DNA from: Neobacillus endophyticus
Lineage (GTDB): Bacteria > Bacillota > Bacilli > Bacillales > Cytobacillaceae
DNA length: 64,000 nt
Reading direction: 5' to 3'
Assembly (NCBI RefSeq): GCF_013248975.1
Contig: NZ_JABRWH010000001.1
Coordinates: 4,856,001 to 4,920,000, forward strand
Shown here: positions 17,389-27,594 of the stretch, one piece after another
How positions within the stretch are numbered: the stretch's first letter is position 1
Layout of the letters: every line of letters starts with the position of its first letter
The notes under the pieces: generated by a model
Database searches by the model: none
The model's input: the letters and a program-made list of their open reading frames with translations, nothing else
What the model was told of the DNA's origin: nothing
Program-made: the position numbers and the translations under genes

Positions 17389-17477
17389 TTGGCTTCATTC
17401 TGAATTTGAATAAAACAGGTAAGTATAATCCTTTCTTACCTAGCGAACCCTTTATATAAGGAGTTGATCATTGTAAT

Positions 17478-17663
17478 ATGGCGAAAAAAAACGACTATCT
17501 AACAACCGCCCCAACGGAAAAACAAATCATCATTCAAAACGGAGCTGTTTTTCCTAATCTTAAAAGTGTTCCTGGAGAATCAGTAAATAAACATGAAGAA
17601 TTGAAAGAAGTGAATTCCCTGATTGCGGAGGGGGAAATTGGTCAGCAAAACGAAAATTTATGA
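17478..17663 (+). CDS. Small hydrophilic protein of unknown function (61 aa)
   Basis: ATG with AAGGAG about 12 bases upstream; 61 residues, charged, no membrane span (MAKKNDYLTTAPTEKQIIIQ, acidic C-terminal half). A clean terminator follows at 17677. Family not recognised; the short, lysine-rich head and acidic tail resemble other minor spore or stress proteins but this is not evidence of function. Confidence 0.55.
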   Translation: MAKKNDYLTTAPTEKQIIIQNGAVFPNLKSVPGESVNKHEELKEVNSLIAEGEIGQQNENL

Positions 17664-17676
17664 AGTAAAAACAAAA

Positions 17677-17711
17677 TAAAAGACTGTCAATAAATGAAGA
17701 CAGTCTTTACA
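17677..17711 (+). terminator. Bidirectional terminator
   Basis: Stem AAAGACTGTC / GACAGTCTTT between convergent small genes ending at 17663 and 17720. Confidence 0.8.
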
Positions 17712-17719
17712 TACCAATG

Positions 17720-17905
17720 TTAAATTTTTGGAAGCTCCCGAATTTCCTGGAACATTTCATTACCGCACATAGGACACAACAGGTCATCTGCTGCAAAATC
17801 CTTTCTCATCCAGCCGATACATGAATCATCTTTACACGAATATACTTCAGTGTCTACTAAGATAGTTTCAATTTCTTGATCTTTAGCTCTTTTACCGTAA
17901 AAAAT
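17720..17905 (-). CDS. YdjO-like zinc-ribbon protein with an apparent ATT start (61 aa)
   Basis: Frame reads IFYGKRAKD.. then VYSCKDDSCIGWMRKDFAAD, LLCPMCGNEMFQEIRELPKI, which fits the cold-inducible YdjO family (CxxxxC..GWMR..CPxCG..M..IRxLP). A strong AAAGGAGG lies on the minus strand, and the only in-frame codon at a sensible distance (8 bases) is ATT at 17903-17905. There is no ATG, GTG or TTG between the upstream in-frame stop and the first conserved cysteine; the first ATG is mid-protein. Either translation starts at ATT, as in infC, or there is a base error. Family assignment is moderately sure. Confidence 0.6.
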   Translation of the reverse strand: MFYGKRAKDQEIETILVDTEVYSCKDDSCIGWMRKDFAADDLLCPMCGNEMFQEIRELPKI

Positions 17906-17988
17906 TGGAACCGCCTCCTTTATTTATAGTATGTCCGAAAAAAAACATTTCATGTCAACTAAAGAATATTCATAGGGGGGTGCAAGTT

Positions 17989-18138
17989 TTGAATTCAAAC
18001 CAAAAGCATTTCACGGTTGTGGGGACAAATATTGATGAAGTAAAAAGATTAAATAGTCAGTCAGGTCTTAGCTACAATGAAGTAAAAAAGCTTCTGGCCA
18101 GTCAATATCTCAACAACAGATCAAAAGGCGGAAAATAA
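17989..18138 (+). CDS. Small spore-protein-like gene (49 aa)
   Basis: TTG start eight bases after GGGGGG; an earlier in-frame ATG (17905) has no ribosome site and overlaps the neighbouring gene's leader. The product contains VVGTNIDEVKRLNSQSGLSY followed by NEVKKLLASQYLNNRSKGGK. The GTN-x-x-EVK-x-x-N-x-x-S pattern resembles the head of gamma-type small acid-soluble spore proteins, but the Gln/Asn-rich repeats of SspE are absent. Likely a spore protein; not certain. Confidence 0.5.
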   Translation: MNSNQKHFTVVGTNIDEVKRLNSQSGLSYNEVKKLLASQYLNNRSKGGK

Positions 18139-18153
18139 TGTTCGCCTTTTTTG
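18123..18153 (+). terminator. Terminator overlapping the end of the small spore-like gene
   Basis: AAAAGGCG / CGCCTTTT stem with TTTTTTG; the stop codon is in the loop. Confidence 0.7.
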
Positions 18154-18189
18154 TTTTAGATCTTATTGTCTCCCTCTTTATATTTGGCG

Positions 18190-18435
18190 CTGTTAAATTT
18201 GGCTATTGATTTCCGCTCCAGGCATGATTGGTTCGCAGGCGTGCCGAGGAGCCTCCTCGATGCTTAAACATCAGTTGGTCTCCCCATCCCCATACTCCCG
18301 CAGGACATTGAAACACGTCCTTGAATCCGTTCACACACGAAGGAAATGCGTTTGCATTTTCGAGGTGTCTTCGTGCCTTCCGCTCCAATCAACAGTGTGT
18401 AAATATTAAAAATGTTCTTTAAAATAGCCTTATAT
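18190..18435. repeat. Bacillaceae intergenic palindromic repeat, copy 1 (degenerate)
   Basis: Ends CTATTGATTTCCGCTCCAGG and CCTTCCGCTCCAATCAACAG are inverted to each other over the TTGATT core. The interior carries GAGCCTCCTC, GGTCTCCCC and TACTCCCGCAGGA, shared with 32731-32920. Homology continues outside the core on both sides (TTAAAYTTG before, GTGTAAA..AGCCTT after). Fills most of the 395-base gap before the SCO gene. Short ORFs inside it on both strands are not genes. Confidence 0.75.
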
Positions 18436-18533
18436 TTAAACAGCTTACAACCTTTTTTCATCTCTTTGTTCACAAAATATCCATACCTTTTTCATCTGAA
18501 CTTCTTTATCTTAATGTTAGGAGGTTTTAATCT

Positions 18534-19130
18534 ATGAAGAAGATTTATCTCACTTGTGGTTTGGCCATTTTTCTAGGAATTGCCGGAGGCATCGCTTTCT
18601 TTCTTATTCGCGATGCAAACGCATCAGTACCAAGCAATATTACATTAACAAATCAAAACAGCGAGTCTTATAATTTCGGTAAAGATAAAACAAAATTAAA
18701 ATTGATTGAATTTATTTATACGCATTGTCCTGACATTTGTCCAACCACTACTCAAAAAATGACGGCTCTTAAAAAAGATCTAGTCCAAGCAGGAATATTC
18801 AGAAAGAAAATTGAATTTATCACGATTTCCATTGATCCGGTCCGTGATACACCTGAAATATTAACCAAATATATGAAAGGCTTTGGCATTTCGAATAATA
18901 GTCAATGGACTTTTTTAACCGGTGATTCATCAACATTAAAAAGTGACGTGAAGAAGATTCATGAAATTGCAAATGGACTTGGATTTCAGTTCATAGACCC
19001 TGGAAACGGTCAGTTTGTACACACAACTTTTACTTATTTGGTAGACGACCATAATCGATTTATTGCAAAATTCCCAATGGGTAATAATTTTAATAAACAA
19101 GATGTATATGAATCAATTTCAAAAATCTGA
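18534..19130 (+). CDS. SCO1/SenC copper chaperone, membrane-anchored
   Basis: Delivers copper to, or reduces, the CuA site of cytochrome c oxidase. 198 residues: an N-terminal membrane anchor (LAIFLGIAGGIAFFLIRD) and a thioredoxin-fold domain with the copper-binding CxxxC in THCPDICPTTT and the distal histidine in FVHTTFTYLVDD. No lipobox, unlike the second SCO protein at 62.8 kb. ATG follows TAGGAGG. Stands alone; the next gene is a transposase, so former partners may have been displaced. Confidence 0.9.
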   Translation: MKKIYLTCGLAIFLGIAGGIAFFLIRDANASVPSNITLTNQNSESYNFGKDKTKLKLIEFIYTHCPDICPTTTQKMTALKKDLVQAGIFRKKIEFITISIDPVRDTPEILTKYMKGFGISNNSQWTFLTGDSSTLKSDVKKIHEIANGLGFQFIDPGNGQFVHTTFTYLVDDHNRFIAKFPMGNNFNKQDVYESISKI

Positions 19131-19153
19131 GCCCTACGGGCTCAAGGCTTTTA
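19128..19153 (+). terminator. Probable SCO gene terminator
   Basis: Palindrome TGAGCCCTACGGGCTCA includes the stop codon; the following T-run is short (CTTTT). Confidence 0.5.
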
Positions 19154-19236
19154 AACACCAAAAAAAGGAGTACCTCCCCAAAATGTCTAAATAAGTAAGC
19201 ACCACACAAACTTATAAGACTGGAGGAAGACTCCCT

Positions 19237-20598
19237 ATGGCTATTATAAGACAAGGAAGCCTATTTGGACTACAAGAATTATACGATTTAGAACCTACCC
19301 ATCGTTTTGAAGCTGTTTTTTCTGCTATCAACATTGAACCAATCTTCTCTGTGGTAACGAAGAAATCTCGTTTTGGTAGACCTGTTGAACTGAACTATGC
19401 AGCTATGATTTACTCTTTAGTTGCCCGATTAATGGAACGAATTCCTTTTATTAAAGATTTGGTGATGAGATTAAAAAATGACATGGTTTTCCGTCTAGAC
19501 TGCGGATTTTTGGTTTCTGATACTGTACCTTCAGAAGCAGCTTATTCAAGAATGGTGACAATCCTCAGTGAATCTAACGTTCTTGAAAAGGTTAAGGAAA
19601 CGATTCTTTATCAAGCCATTACAGAAGGATTTGTCACTGATGATACAGTAGCTCTTGATGCCACACACTTTGAAGCAAAAGATCAGGCACCTCAAAAAGA
19701 GGAAAAACCAAAAAACGAACCTAAGAAACGTGGGCGTAAATCGAAAGAAGAAAGAGAACAATGGTTGATTGAAAAAGCTGATCGCGAAACCAATCTACCT
19801 CTTTTTGAAAAGAAAATTGAAGAACAGTTAGACGTTACTTTAGATCATCTTCGTGCTGAAATTCCCAAAAACCCTGAGTGGGGTGTAAAGAAAAACAGCG
19901 AAGGAAAGAACGTATTTTGGTATGGATATAAGGCTCATTTAGCTGTTGGAACAAAAAGCCAATATATTCTTCAATCGCTTTTCTCTTCTGGTAATTTGAA
20001 TGACGGAAAGGCTGCGATTCCTTTATTAAAAGGAATTCAAGAGCGTGTTCAACTTTCAACTTTACGGTACCATACGATGGATGCTGGGTATGATTACGAA
20101 CCGATTTATGAACAAATTCACCGGATGGGTCACCAATCTGTTATTGCCTATAACAAGCGTAATGAACCTGAGATAGAAGGTTTTGATAAACATTTCGCCC
20201 CCACTTGTTTCCGGGAACACTCGTATCGATATGATAGTTTCGATCCGAAATACAAAACTCTCAAATATACACATCCAAAAGAATGTAAAAATTGCCCTTT
20301 AGCCAATGAGGGTATTTGCCAAAAGACCTATAAAATAAAAATCACGACAGATCTTCGAAAATATACAGCACCGGCCCGTGGTTCGAAAGCTTGGAAAACT
20401 GTCTTTAAACGACGTACCGCTGTGGAACGTGTGAATGCTTATCTCAAGTTATACTTTCAACTAGACAATGTTCGTTATCGAACAGGAAAGCGTGCCAAAG
20501 TTCATTTTGACTTAGTCACCTTAGTTTATAATGCCTCAAAATTAGCAGTTGATCGTATCAGAAAAATGTTAGAATGCCCGCAACAACAAGTAGCGTAG
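19237..20598 (+). CDS. DDE transposase, IS1182/IS5-like (DUF772 type)
   Basis: 453 residues. N-terminal DUF772-like domain (GRPVELNYAAMIYSLVARLM, LDCGF), then a DDE domain with likely acidic residues in ALDATHFEAK, YHTMDAGYDYEP and the glutamate of RRTAVERVNAYLK, plus a CKNCPL..C cysteine cluster before the last. Full length and open, so possibly active. ATG preceded by GGAGG. Unrelated in sequence to the second transposase at 33 kb beyond the shared fold. Terminal repeats are not clear; a weak candidate pair is CAAAATGTCTA near 19178 and its inverse near 20635. Confidence 0.85.
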   Translation: MAIIRQGSLFGLQELYDLEPTHRFEAVFSAINIEPIFSVVTKKSRFGRPVELNYAAMIYSLVARLMERIPFIKDLVMRLKNDMVFRLDCGFLVSDTVPSEAAYSRMVTILSESNVLEKVKETILYQAITEGFVTDDTVALDATHFEAKDQAPQKEEKPKNEPKKRGRKSKEEREQWLIEKADRETNLPLFEKKIEEQLDVTLDHLRAEIPKNPEWGVKKNSEGKNVFWYGYKAHLAVGTKSQYILQSLFSSGNLNDGKAAIPLLKGIQERVQLSTLRYHTMDAGYDYEPIYEQIHRMGHQSVIAYNKRNEPEIEGFDKHFAPTCFREHSYRYDSFDPKYKTLKYTHPKECKNCPLANEGICQKTYKIKITTDLRKYTAPARGSKAWKTVFKRRTAVERVNAYLKLYFQLDNVRYRTGKRAKVHFDLVTLVYNASKLAVDRIRKMLECPQQQVA

Positions 20599-20736
20599 TT
20601 TTAAAAAATTGAATAAGTCCCGTTAGGGACAATCTAGACTTTTTTAAAAAAGGAAATTATGAAATTGATTCATATAATAAAATAATAGCAAAAGCTAATG
20701 ATTAATATTATTCCTAAACACTGAGCACATAAAATA

Positions 20737-20772
20737 AAAAAGCGGTTAGTCCTCGGGATTAATCGCTTTTAA
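20737..20772 (-). terminator. Terminator of the 44-residue gene
   Basis: Stem AAAAGCGGTTAGTCC / GGATTAATCGCTTTT with a 2-3 base loop and A/T tracts on both sides. The 535-base gap between the transposase and ykpA otherwise holds only the gene at 20788-20922. Confidence 0.75.
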
Positions 20773-20787
20773 GACTATTACTCCTAT

Positions 20788-20922
20788 TTAATTCACGGAT
20801 GAAGGATATTTTTTAAGTTGCTGTAAAGATAAAAGGTAATCGGATTTTGGTTTTGTCAGACTCGCTTTAATACCAGCATTTTTCAGTTTATTCACGAGTT
20901 CAGTAAGCTGCTTTTTGGCCAC
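20788..20922 (-). CDS. Small basic protein of unknown function (44 aa)
   Basis: GTG start after AAGAAGGTGA; sequence MAKKQLTELVNKLKNAGIKA then SLTKPKSDYLLSLQQLKKYP. Basic, helical, no membrane segment. Has its own terminator on the minus strand. Family not recognised. Confidence 0.5.
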   Translation of the reverse strand: MAKKQLTELVNKLKNAGIKASLTKPKSDYLLSLQQLKKYPSSVN

Positions 20923-21107
20923 ACATTTCACCTTCTTTAATTCCTTCTTACCTCAATTCTACAACAAAAATATGAATAAAGTGTGAAAACAAAAAAATTT
21001 TTTAGAAAATATTACTTTTGTCATATATAAATCATAAAGCCCAATTTTCCATCTTTAAATTAAAAATATTCGCCTCCACTCCAAATAAATGCTATAATTG
21101 ATAGTAA

Positions 21108-22754
<1,647 letters not shown>

Positions 22755-22759
22755 TGCTC

Positions 22760-22788
22760 AAGGGCACCAATAAAAGGTGCCCTTTTTT
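22760..22788 (+). terminator. ykpA terminator
   Basis: Stem GGGCACC / GGTGCCC followed by TTTTTTG. Confidence 0.85.
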
Positions 22789-22789
22789 G

Positions 22790-22921
22790 TTAGTAACGTT
22801 TCTGTTTCTTTCTTGAAGATGGTTCTATTCTTGCACCCGTTTCCGTTGTAGTCGTTCCCTGCCCTTCCACTTGTGGTGAGCTGAGACCTATTTTTGACGG
22901 ATCTGCTTTACGTTTACTCAT
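22790..22921 (-). CDS. YuzL-like small protein (43 aa)
   Basis: ATG seven bases after GGAGG on the minus strand. MSKRKADPSKIGLSSPQVEG followed by QGTTTTETGARIEPSSRKKQ: the KRKxDPSKxGLSS..VxGxG pattern resembles the YuzL family of small Bacillus proteins, which are basic, unstructured and probably spore-associated. Ends head-on with ykpA and shares its terminator region. Confidence 0.55.
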   Translation of the reverse strand: MSKRKADPSKIGLSSPQVEGQGTTTTETGARIEPSSRKKQKRY

Positions 22922-23020
22922 TTGAACACCTCCAGTACTAGCTTTTGGAGGTTAATCCCCCATTATACGGAATATTTACTTCATTTTTAGGCAAGATAAT
23001 GGACAGAGGAGGTGTTTTGG

Positions 23021-23263
23021 ATGGCAAAGGTTGGAGTAGAACAGTCTCTTACAAACATTCAACAAGCATTAAAGGAAAAAGGTTATGATGTAGTAGAGTT
23101 AAAGCAGGAGTCTGACGCTCAGAATTGTGATTGCTGTGTTGTTTCTGGTCTTGATTCAAACGTAATGGGAATGCAGGATACCTACACCAAAGCTCCGGTC
23201 ATTGATGCGGAGGGTATGTCTGCAGACGAGGTTTGTCAGGCAGTGGAAACCAGACTCGGATAG
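23021..23263 (+). CDS. ykuS: UPF0180 family protein YkuS
   Basis: 80-residue cytosolic protein of unknown function. The family core is plain: [20 protein letters not shown], then the cysteine cluster [19 protein letters not shown] and [11 protein letters not shown]. Start at the ATG after GAGGAGG, three codons inside the longer open frame. Terminator follows at 23274. Confidence 0.88.
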   Translation: MAKVGVEQSLTNIQQALKEKGYDVVELKQESDAQNCDCCVVSGLDSNVMGMQDTYTKAPVIDAEGMSADEVCQAVETRLG

Positions 23264-23273
23264 TGACCTACTT

Positions 23274-23307
23274 AAAAGACTAAAGGATCAAAACTTTAGT
23301 CTTTTTT
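23274..23307 (+). terminator. ykuS terminator, bidirectional
   Basis: Stem AAAGACTAAAG / CTTTAGTCTTT with T-run, between convergent genes. Confidence 0.8.
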
Positions 23308-23308
23308 A

Positions 23309-23716
23309 TTAGCCATCCTCTTTTTTGGATTGAATATTGATTTTTGGCTTTTTCTCTTCTCGTTGATACGGTTCCTTCTCGCTGCTTTCTGTTTTTTCTT
23401 CTTCCAAATTAGGGGTAAATTCACTTCCATATGTGGCCCCAATATTTAATTTTCCTTTTAACTCCTTAATTCCAAGCTGGCCAAAATTATTATTTAATTC
23501 ATATTTATCAAGGATTATTTTTTCAATATTAATTTTTTCAATTATAATGGGAGGATCTTTATCTTTCTTAACCTCATCCTTAGGAGATTGCTTTTGAATT
23601 GCTTCCAACGATTGTTTCAGCATCTCCATGTTCATTTCCAGGGAGGCCAATTTTCTTCTGATTTCCCGGTTATCTTCATTTTTACGAAACATCAGGAAAA
23701 TGTTTTTTATCGTCAT
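23309..23716 (-). CDS. Coiled-coil protein resembling spore germination protein GerPC
   Basis: 135 residues. An N-terminal coiled coil (NREIRRKLASLEMNMEMLKQ) precedes IEKINIEKIILDKYELNNNF and IKELKGKLNIGATYG. The coiled coil followed by an I-x-I-E-K-I..L-x-G-x-L-N-I-G stretch recalls GerPC of the spore-coat permeability operon, but the protein is shorter and acidic/lysine-rich at the end. Neighbours (CotM-type Hsp20, GerPA/PF-type protein) support a spore role. ATG preceded by GGGGAG. Confidence 0.5.
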   Translation of the reverse strand: MTIKNIFLMFRKNEDNREIRRKLASLEMNMEMLKQSLEAIQKQSPKDEVKKDKDPPIIIEKINIEKIILDKYELNNNFGQLGIKELKGKLNIGATYGSEFTPNLEEEKTESSEKEPYQREEKKPKINIQSKKEDG

Positions 23717-23837
23717 GTATTTAAACGCTCCCCTTTTTCACCTTACTTTCAATTATATGGGAAGTTTTATATAACATGTCCATTTATTATCACTCAACGG
23801 AATTTCAACGCTTTTTCAGATCTTTCGGAAATTGAAC

Positions 23838-24326
23838 TTATTCGATCGGAATGATTTCACCTTTCATATTGTTGCGTTTGTATCTTACAATTAATAATCC
23901 ATTCCAAAATTTTGCGTTAATTTCACTTGGATTCACATGATCTGGCAATGTTATCTGCCTTTGAAAATCACCATAAAATCTCTCCGAATAGGCTGTATGT
24001 AAATGCGGATGAACAGGTACTGCCTTTCCTTTTATCGATAAAACATTTCCGTTTAGCCCCAGTTGTATGTTTTCTTTAATAATTCCAGGAAGTTCTATAA
24101 TGACGAATACTTCCTCTTCACCCTCTAATATATCTATGATTGGAAATGATTTGGAGGTTTGACCTTCGCGGAAAGACTGCCCGGTTGTATTTGTGAAAGG
24201 GGAGTTAAATTGTTCGTCATTGATAAATTGCTTGGCAAACTCCTGGTCAAATACATTACTCCAGAAATCACTGCCTTGCATATTTTTTGCCAGTTCTAGC
24301 CATTGCTTTAATTTATCCATATCCAT
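23838..24326 (-). CDS. Hsp20/alpha-crystallin family protein, CotM-like
   Basis: 162 residues. N-terminal tail MDMDKLKQWLELAKNMQGSD is shared with the paralogue at 39535 (MDMEKFKKWMDDAQQYQSDA). The alpha-crystallin core runs from about residue 60: DILEGEEEVFVIIELPGI, LSIKGKAV, and the final strand AKFWNGLLIVRYKR. The C-terminal IxI-like tail is EIIPIE. Such proteins in Bacillus include spore-coat CotM and CotP. ATG follows a GGGGGG stretch. Lies between gerP-type genes. Confidence 0.78.
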   Translation of the reverse strand: MDMDKLKQWLELAKNMQGSDFWSNVFDQEFAKQFINDEQFNSPFTNTTGQSFREGQTSKSFPIIDILEGEEEVFVIIELPGIIKENIQLGLNGNVLSIKGKAVPVHPHLHTAYSERFYGDFQRQITLPDHVNPSEINAKFWNGLLIVRYKRNNMKGEIIPIE

Positions 24327-24499
24327 CTTTACGCCCCCCTTCTACCGCTATAAGAGAAAACCGTTTTTAACAAACGGAACAGCTTTACTTCCATATTACG
24401 AAACAATTAGGCAATTTAATCCTCATTTTAATGGAAACACCTCATAAACCTTTAATAGGCGCATATATTTAATAAGCAATGACAAGGAGGAGATATGAC

Positions 24500-24760
24500 A
24501 TGCCAACTCCAGCTCCGTATATTAATATAAATATATTTATGATAAAAATAAATTCCTTTGAAAACTCTTCTGCCGTCAATATTGGTCAGAATCTTCTAGC
24601 AGAATGGTACAGTTCTGATAAAAAGAATCAGGGGTTTGGGCAAAATTTTGGTGATAAAAGTGATTTTTTTGGAAACCGCAGTTTTGTCGATGACCGGGAC
24701 CAAATTGATGTCCCAACCTCTTTTGAAACCCATCCATTAAATATTCCAACAGGTAAGTAA
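24500..24760 (+). CDS. GerPA/GerPF-family spore germination protein
   Basis: 86 residues with the family core IKINSFENSSAVNIGQNLLA followed by EWYSSDKKNQGFGQNFGD. Relatives in the gerP operon help germinants cross the spore coat. ATG at nine bases after AAGGAGG; the earlier in-frame open stretch runs through that ribosome site. Divergent from the Hsp20 gene. The C-terminal 30 residues are more hydrophilic than typical GerPF. Confidence 0.75.
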   Translation: MPTPAPYININIFMIKINSFENSSAVNIGQNLLAEWYSSDKKNQGFGQNFGDKSDFFGNRSFVDDRDQIDVPTSFETHPLNIPTGK

Positions 24761-24769
24761 AATACAAAC

Positions 24770-24810
24770 AAAAAGCGATGAATCAGGCAACCCCCTCTTC
24801 ATCGCTTTTT
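24770..24810 (+). terminator. Bidirectional terminator between the gerP-type gene and mprF
   Basis: Stem AAAAGCGATGAA / TTCATCGCTTTT with T-runs on both strands; both genes converge on it. Confidence 0.8.
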
Positions 24811-24817
24811 GAAGTGA

Positions 24818-27340
24818 TCATGATGTTCTTTTTTTGGAAATTAGTAAGGTGATTTGTGCCATAATAAATGGCAAAGATGATTTCCTCCGATATGCCAAGT
24901 ATTTTGGTTCCCACTTATCTGCATATTTTTCTTTAAAATTTCTCAATCCCTGAACTTGAGAAATAAAATGGCCATGCAGAAAGATCTGTGCGGCTATTTT
25001 TTCACTTAAAAAAGCGAACTTAGACAAACCGACATTTGCCAAAGGAGCCATCCCCAAATTAAAACGGCTATATCCGCGGGCTCTTGCCCACTTCATTAAT
25101 GTTATAAGAAGAGAGTCTATCGTTCCCTCAGAAGCCTCCGACTTTAACCTAATTAGATCCACACCCGCAGTCCGATCATGATCGTATATATACATAATAT
25201 TCATGAATCCAATAATTTGCATATTGTCATCCTGAGCAATCACAATAGGTGATTTATTTAAATACCCATCATGAAAGAATCCGACTGCATATCCTTGCTC
25301 ATTTCTCCCCTGAAGCCACTCATCTGATATTTCTCGTAACTGAAGCAATAAATCCTCTGTAAATGGGGGCTCTATGACTTTATACGAATAGTTTCTTTGA
25401 AAAGTACTTTCGAAATCAGTTATCCCATTTATCGCAGAAATGGAAAATGACCCCAAATCCACATGAGCTTCTTCACCCAATTTAAAAAAAGCAAAACCGT
25501 GATTATGAAGATACGGAAGCATCTCATCACTCACTTGATAAAAAACAAGAGTATACCCATGTAAATCAGCTTTTTCCTGAAATTCATCTATGGCATTTGA
25601 TAGATCGTTTTTTTCACCAATGGGATCTCCAAGAATCACTAATTTATCAGCATATTTTTGGAAAGGAATCAAAACCGTCTTCTTTCGGTTCCAAAATAGG
25701 TACTTATCATGCAAAAATAGTAAGTGAGCCACTGTGTTTCCCTCGTATTTTCTCAAGTGGCTATCAATGGCTTTCTCCTGTGTTTCGGACATTTCAAATT
25801 TCCACTTTCTTGGAAGACTTATCAAATACCCAAGCATTAAAATAATCGAGGCGATCAACAGGCCAATGATTGCACTAAAAAACAAATCACGATAATTAAC
25901 AATGACATATGGAATAAACCTTTTAGGAATAGCCAGTTTAGCCGAAGGTAAATTTAAATAACCAATGATGAGATACATGGAAGTAATTAGAAAAATAACT
26001 GTTACATCAAAAATCGTTTTTCCCCATGTTAAAACATAACTTTCACGATAAAATTGACCTTTTGATAATCTAAGAATAAGTGCTACAATGATTAAAAATA
26101 TCGCTTCTTCATAATCTATTCCTTTAAATATGGAAAATAGTGCTGCAAGAATCAAGGCAAACATTGTCAACTCATACGTTCGCTTTACTCGGTACTCAAT
26201 CCCTCTTGACAATCCAAGAAGTAAGAATCCAGCAGCAACTGAAAGCTGATGAGACACATTAATAATAGGAAATGATAATAATTCTCTTGCGATCCGAAGT
26301 CTTGACATAATACCCGGTATACTTGCTGATAAGAGCATGATTAAGCCGGATGAAAAAACTAAAATGGTCAATATAATATGACTAAGTCTTTGAATAATCG
26401 CTTTAGGCAAATCATTCCAGGATTGATTCCATTTCTTCCAATATAGTTTGATAAAAAAAACTAAGCTAATTAAAAAAGGGACAAAATAATAACCAATTCG
26501 GTAAAATAATAGTAAGACAAGTACTTTTTCCTCTCCGACGTGCAGATTTTTCATTCCCCATAAAAATACCAAATCAAATGAGCCAAGCCCTCCAGGGATC
26601 ATACTAATAATTCCTGCGCATGCTGCAACAATATAGACTGGAAAAAGATTTGGAATGCTGACATTCATTCCTAATAATTTATTTAAAACAAAAATAGCAC
26701 TGAATACCGCAAACCATTCAATGATCGAAACTCCAATTAAACCAAAACCAGCTTTTGTCGGGATTAGTGATTTTTGTTCCTTTTTCGCTTGAAAAGTATG
26801 TATTAGATAAAAAACAGGCAAGTAAAGACCTACACCCACAGCTGCAAAATAAAGCCATCTGTTATGAACAAATAACGGATAATGACGGTAACTTGTTGTC
26901 ACGATCCAGGAGAGAAAGGATATTCCTGTTAAGTAAAAAAGCGAAACAGATGCAATAAGCCCAAGTAGTCTGCGTTTTTCATGTTCTAGCTTGAGAAAAA
27001 AGTATGTTCTCAGCATCGCCCCTACTATGCCTCCAAAACCAATTAAATTGGAAAAAGAGTTGGCAATAAATGATTGTTCCAGGAGCTCCCATTTTAAAAC
27101 CTTTATCTTTAATATCCTAAATAAGATGACATCATAAAGCACCATTGGTAAAACAGCCGCAAATGTAATCGCCAAGATCAACAATAAAAGGGCAATATTC
27201 AGTTGATCTAATTCATTTCTAAGAAGATGTACATTTATATCTCGAGTAAATTTCCTCATTTCTACAAGTGCAAAAATTAATAATAACAGAGGAAAAGAAA
27301 ACTTTACCACCTTTAATATCTTGTCTTTATTAATCCCCAA
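24818..27340 (-). CDS. mprF: Phosphatidylglycerol lysyltransferase MprF
   Basis: Adds lysine from Lys-tRNA to phosphatidylglycerol and flips the product outward, giving resistance to cationic peptides. 840 residues: about 14 membrane spans over residues 1-510 (flippase; GGLGSFDLVFLWG is a family motif) and a cytosolic GNAT-type transferase half (FQKYADKLVILGDPIGEKND; FMNIMYIYDHDRTAGVDLIR; RFNLGMAPLANVGLSKFAFL). TTG start with TAGGTGG nine bases upstream. Single gene. Confidence 0.92.
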   Translation of the reverse strand: MGINKDKILKVVKFSFPLLLLIFALVEMRKFTRDINVHLLRNELDQLNIALLLLILAITFAAVLPMVLYDVILFRILKIKVLKWELLEQSFIANSFSNLIGFGGIVGAMLRTYFFLKLEHEKRRLLGLIASVSLFYLTGISFLSWIVTTSYRHYPLFVHNRWLYFAAVGVGLYLPVFYLIHTFQAKKEQKSLIPTKAGFGLIGVSIIEWFAVFSAIFVLNKLLGMNVSIPNLFPVYIVAACAGIISMIPGGLGSFDLVFLWGMKNLHVGEEKVLVLLLFYRIGYYFVPFLISLVFFIKLYWKKWNQSWNDLPKAIIQRLSHIILTILVFSSGLIMLLSASIPGIMSRLRIARELLSFPIINVSHQLSVAAGFLLLGLSRGIEYRVKRTYELTMFALILAALFSIFKGIDYEEAIFLIIVALILRLSKGQFYRESYVLTWGKTIFDVTVIFLITSMYLIIGYLNLPSAKLAIPKRFIPYVIVNYRDLFFSAIIGLLIASIILMLGYLISLPRKWKFEMSETQEKAIDSHLRKYEGNTVAHLLFLHDKYLFWNRKKTVLIPFQKYADKLVILGDPIGEKNDLSNAIDEFQEKADLHGYTLVFYQVSDEMLPYLHNHGFAFFKLGEEAHVDLGSFSISAINGITDFESTFQRNYSYKVIEPPFTEDLLLQLREISDEWLQGRNEQGYAVGFFHDGYLNKSPIVIAQDDNMQIIGFMNIMYIYDHDRTAGVDLIRLKSEASEGTIDSLLITLMKWARARGYSRFNLGMAPLANVGLSKFAFLSEKIAAQIFLHGHFISQVQGLRNFKEKYADKWEPKYLAYRRKSSLPFIMAQITLLISKKRTS

Positions 27341-27594
27341 TCAAGCCAACCACCTATTTTATATATTCCTGAATTAAATATAATCTTTTCCAGCAGAAAA
27401 ACAAAGAAAATTATTTTTAATAGAAATATGCTCATTAACATTGTAGACATTTTAAACATGTTTCAACCCATTGGATATAATCTAATCGCTGTGTTGTGTT
27501 TTTTTGAGCTATTTGAACGTAAAAAAGTAGACAAGTTTTCTGCCCATATATGCATATGAATATATAAACGCCATTTTTTCGAGGGGGATATAGT

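Noticed and set aside
18203..18473. Several 60-70 codon frames on both strands
   Set aside because: They lie within the palindromic repeat, lack ribosome sites and are low in coding character.
19178..20650. Terminal inverted repeats and target duplication for the first transposase
   Set aside because: Best pair (around AAAATGTCTA and its inverse) is short and imperfect; AATAAGT occurs on both sides as a direct repeat but no matching arms lie inside it. Ends left undefined.
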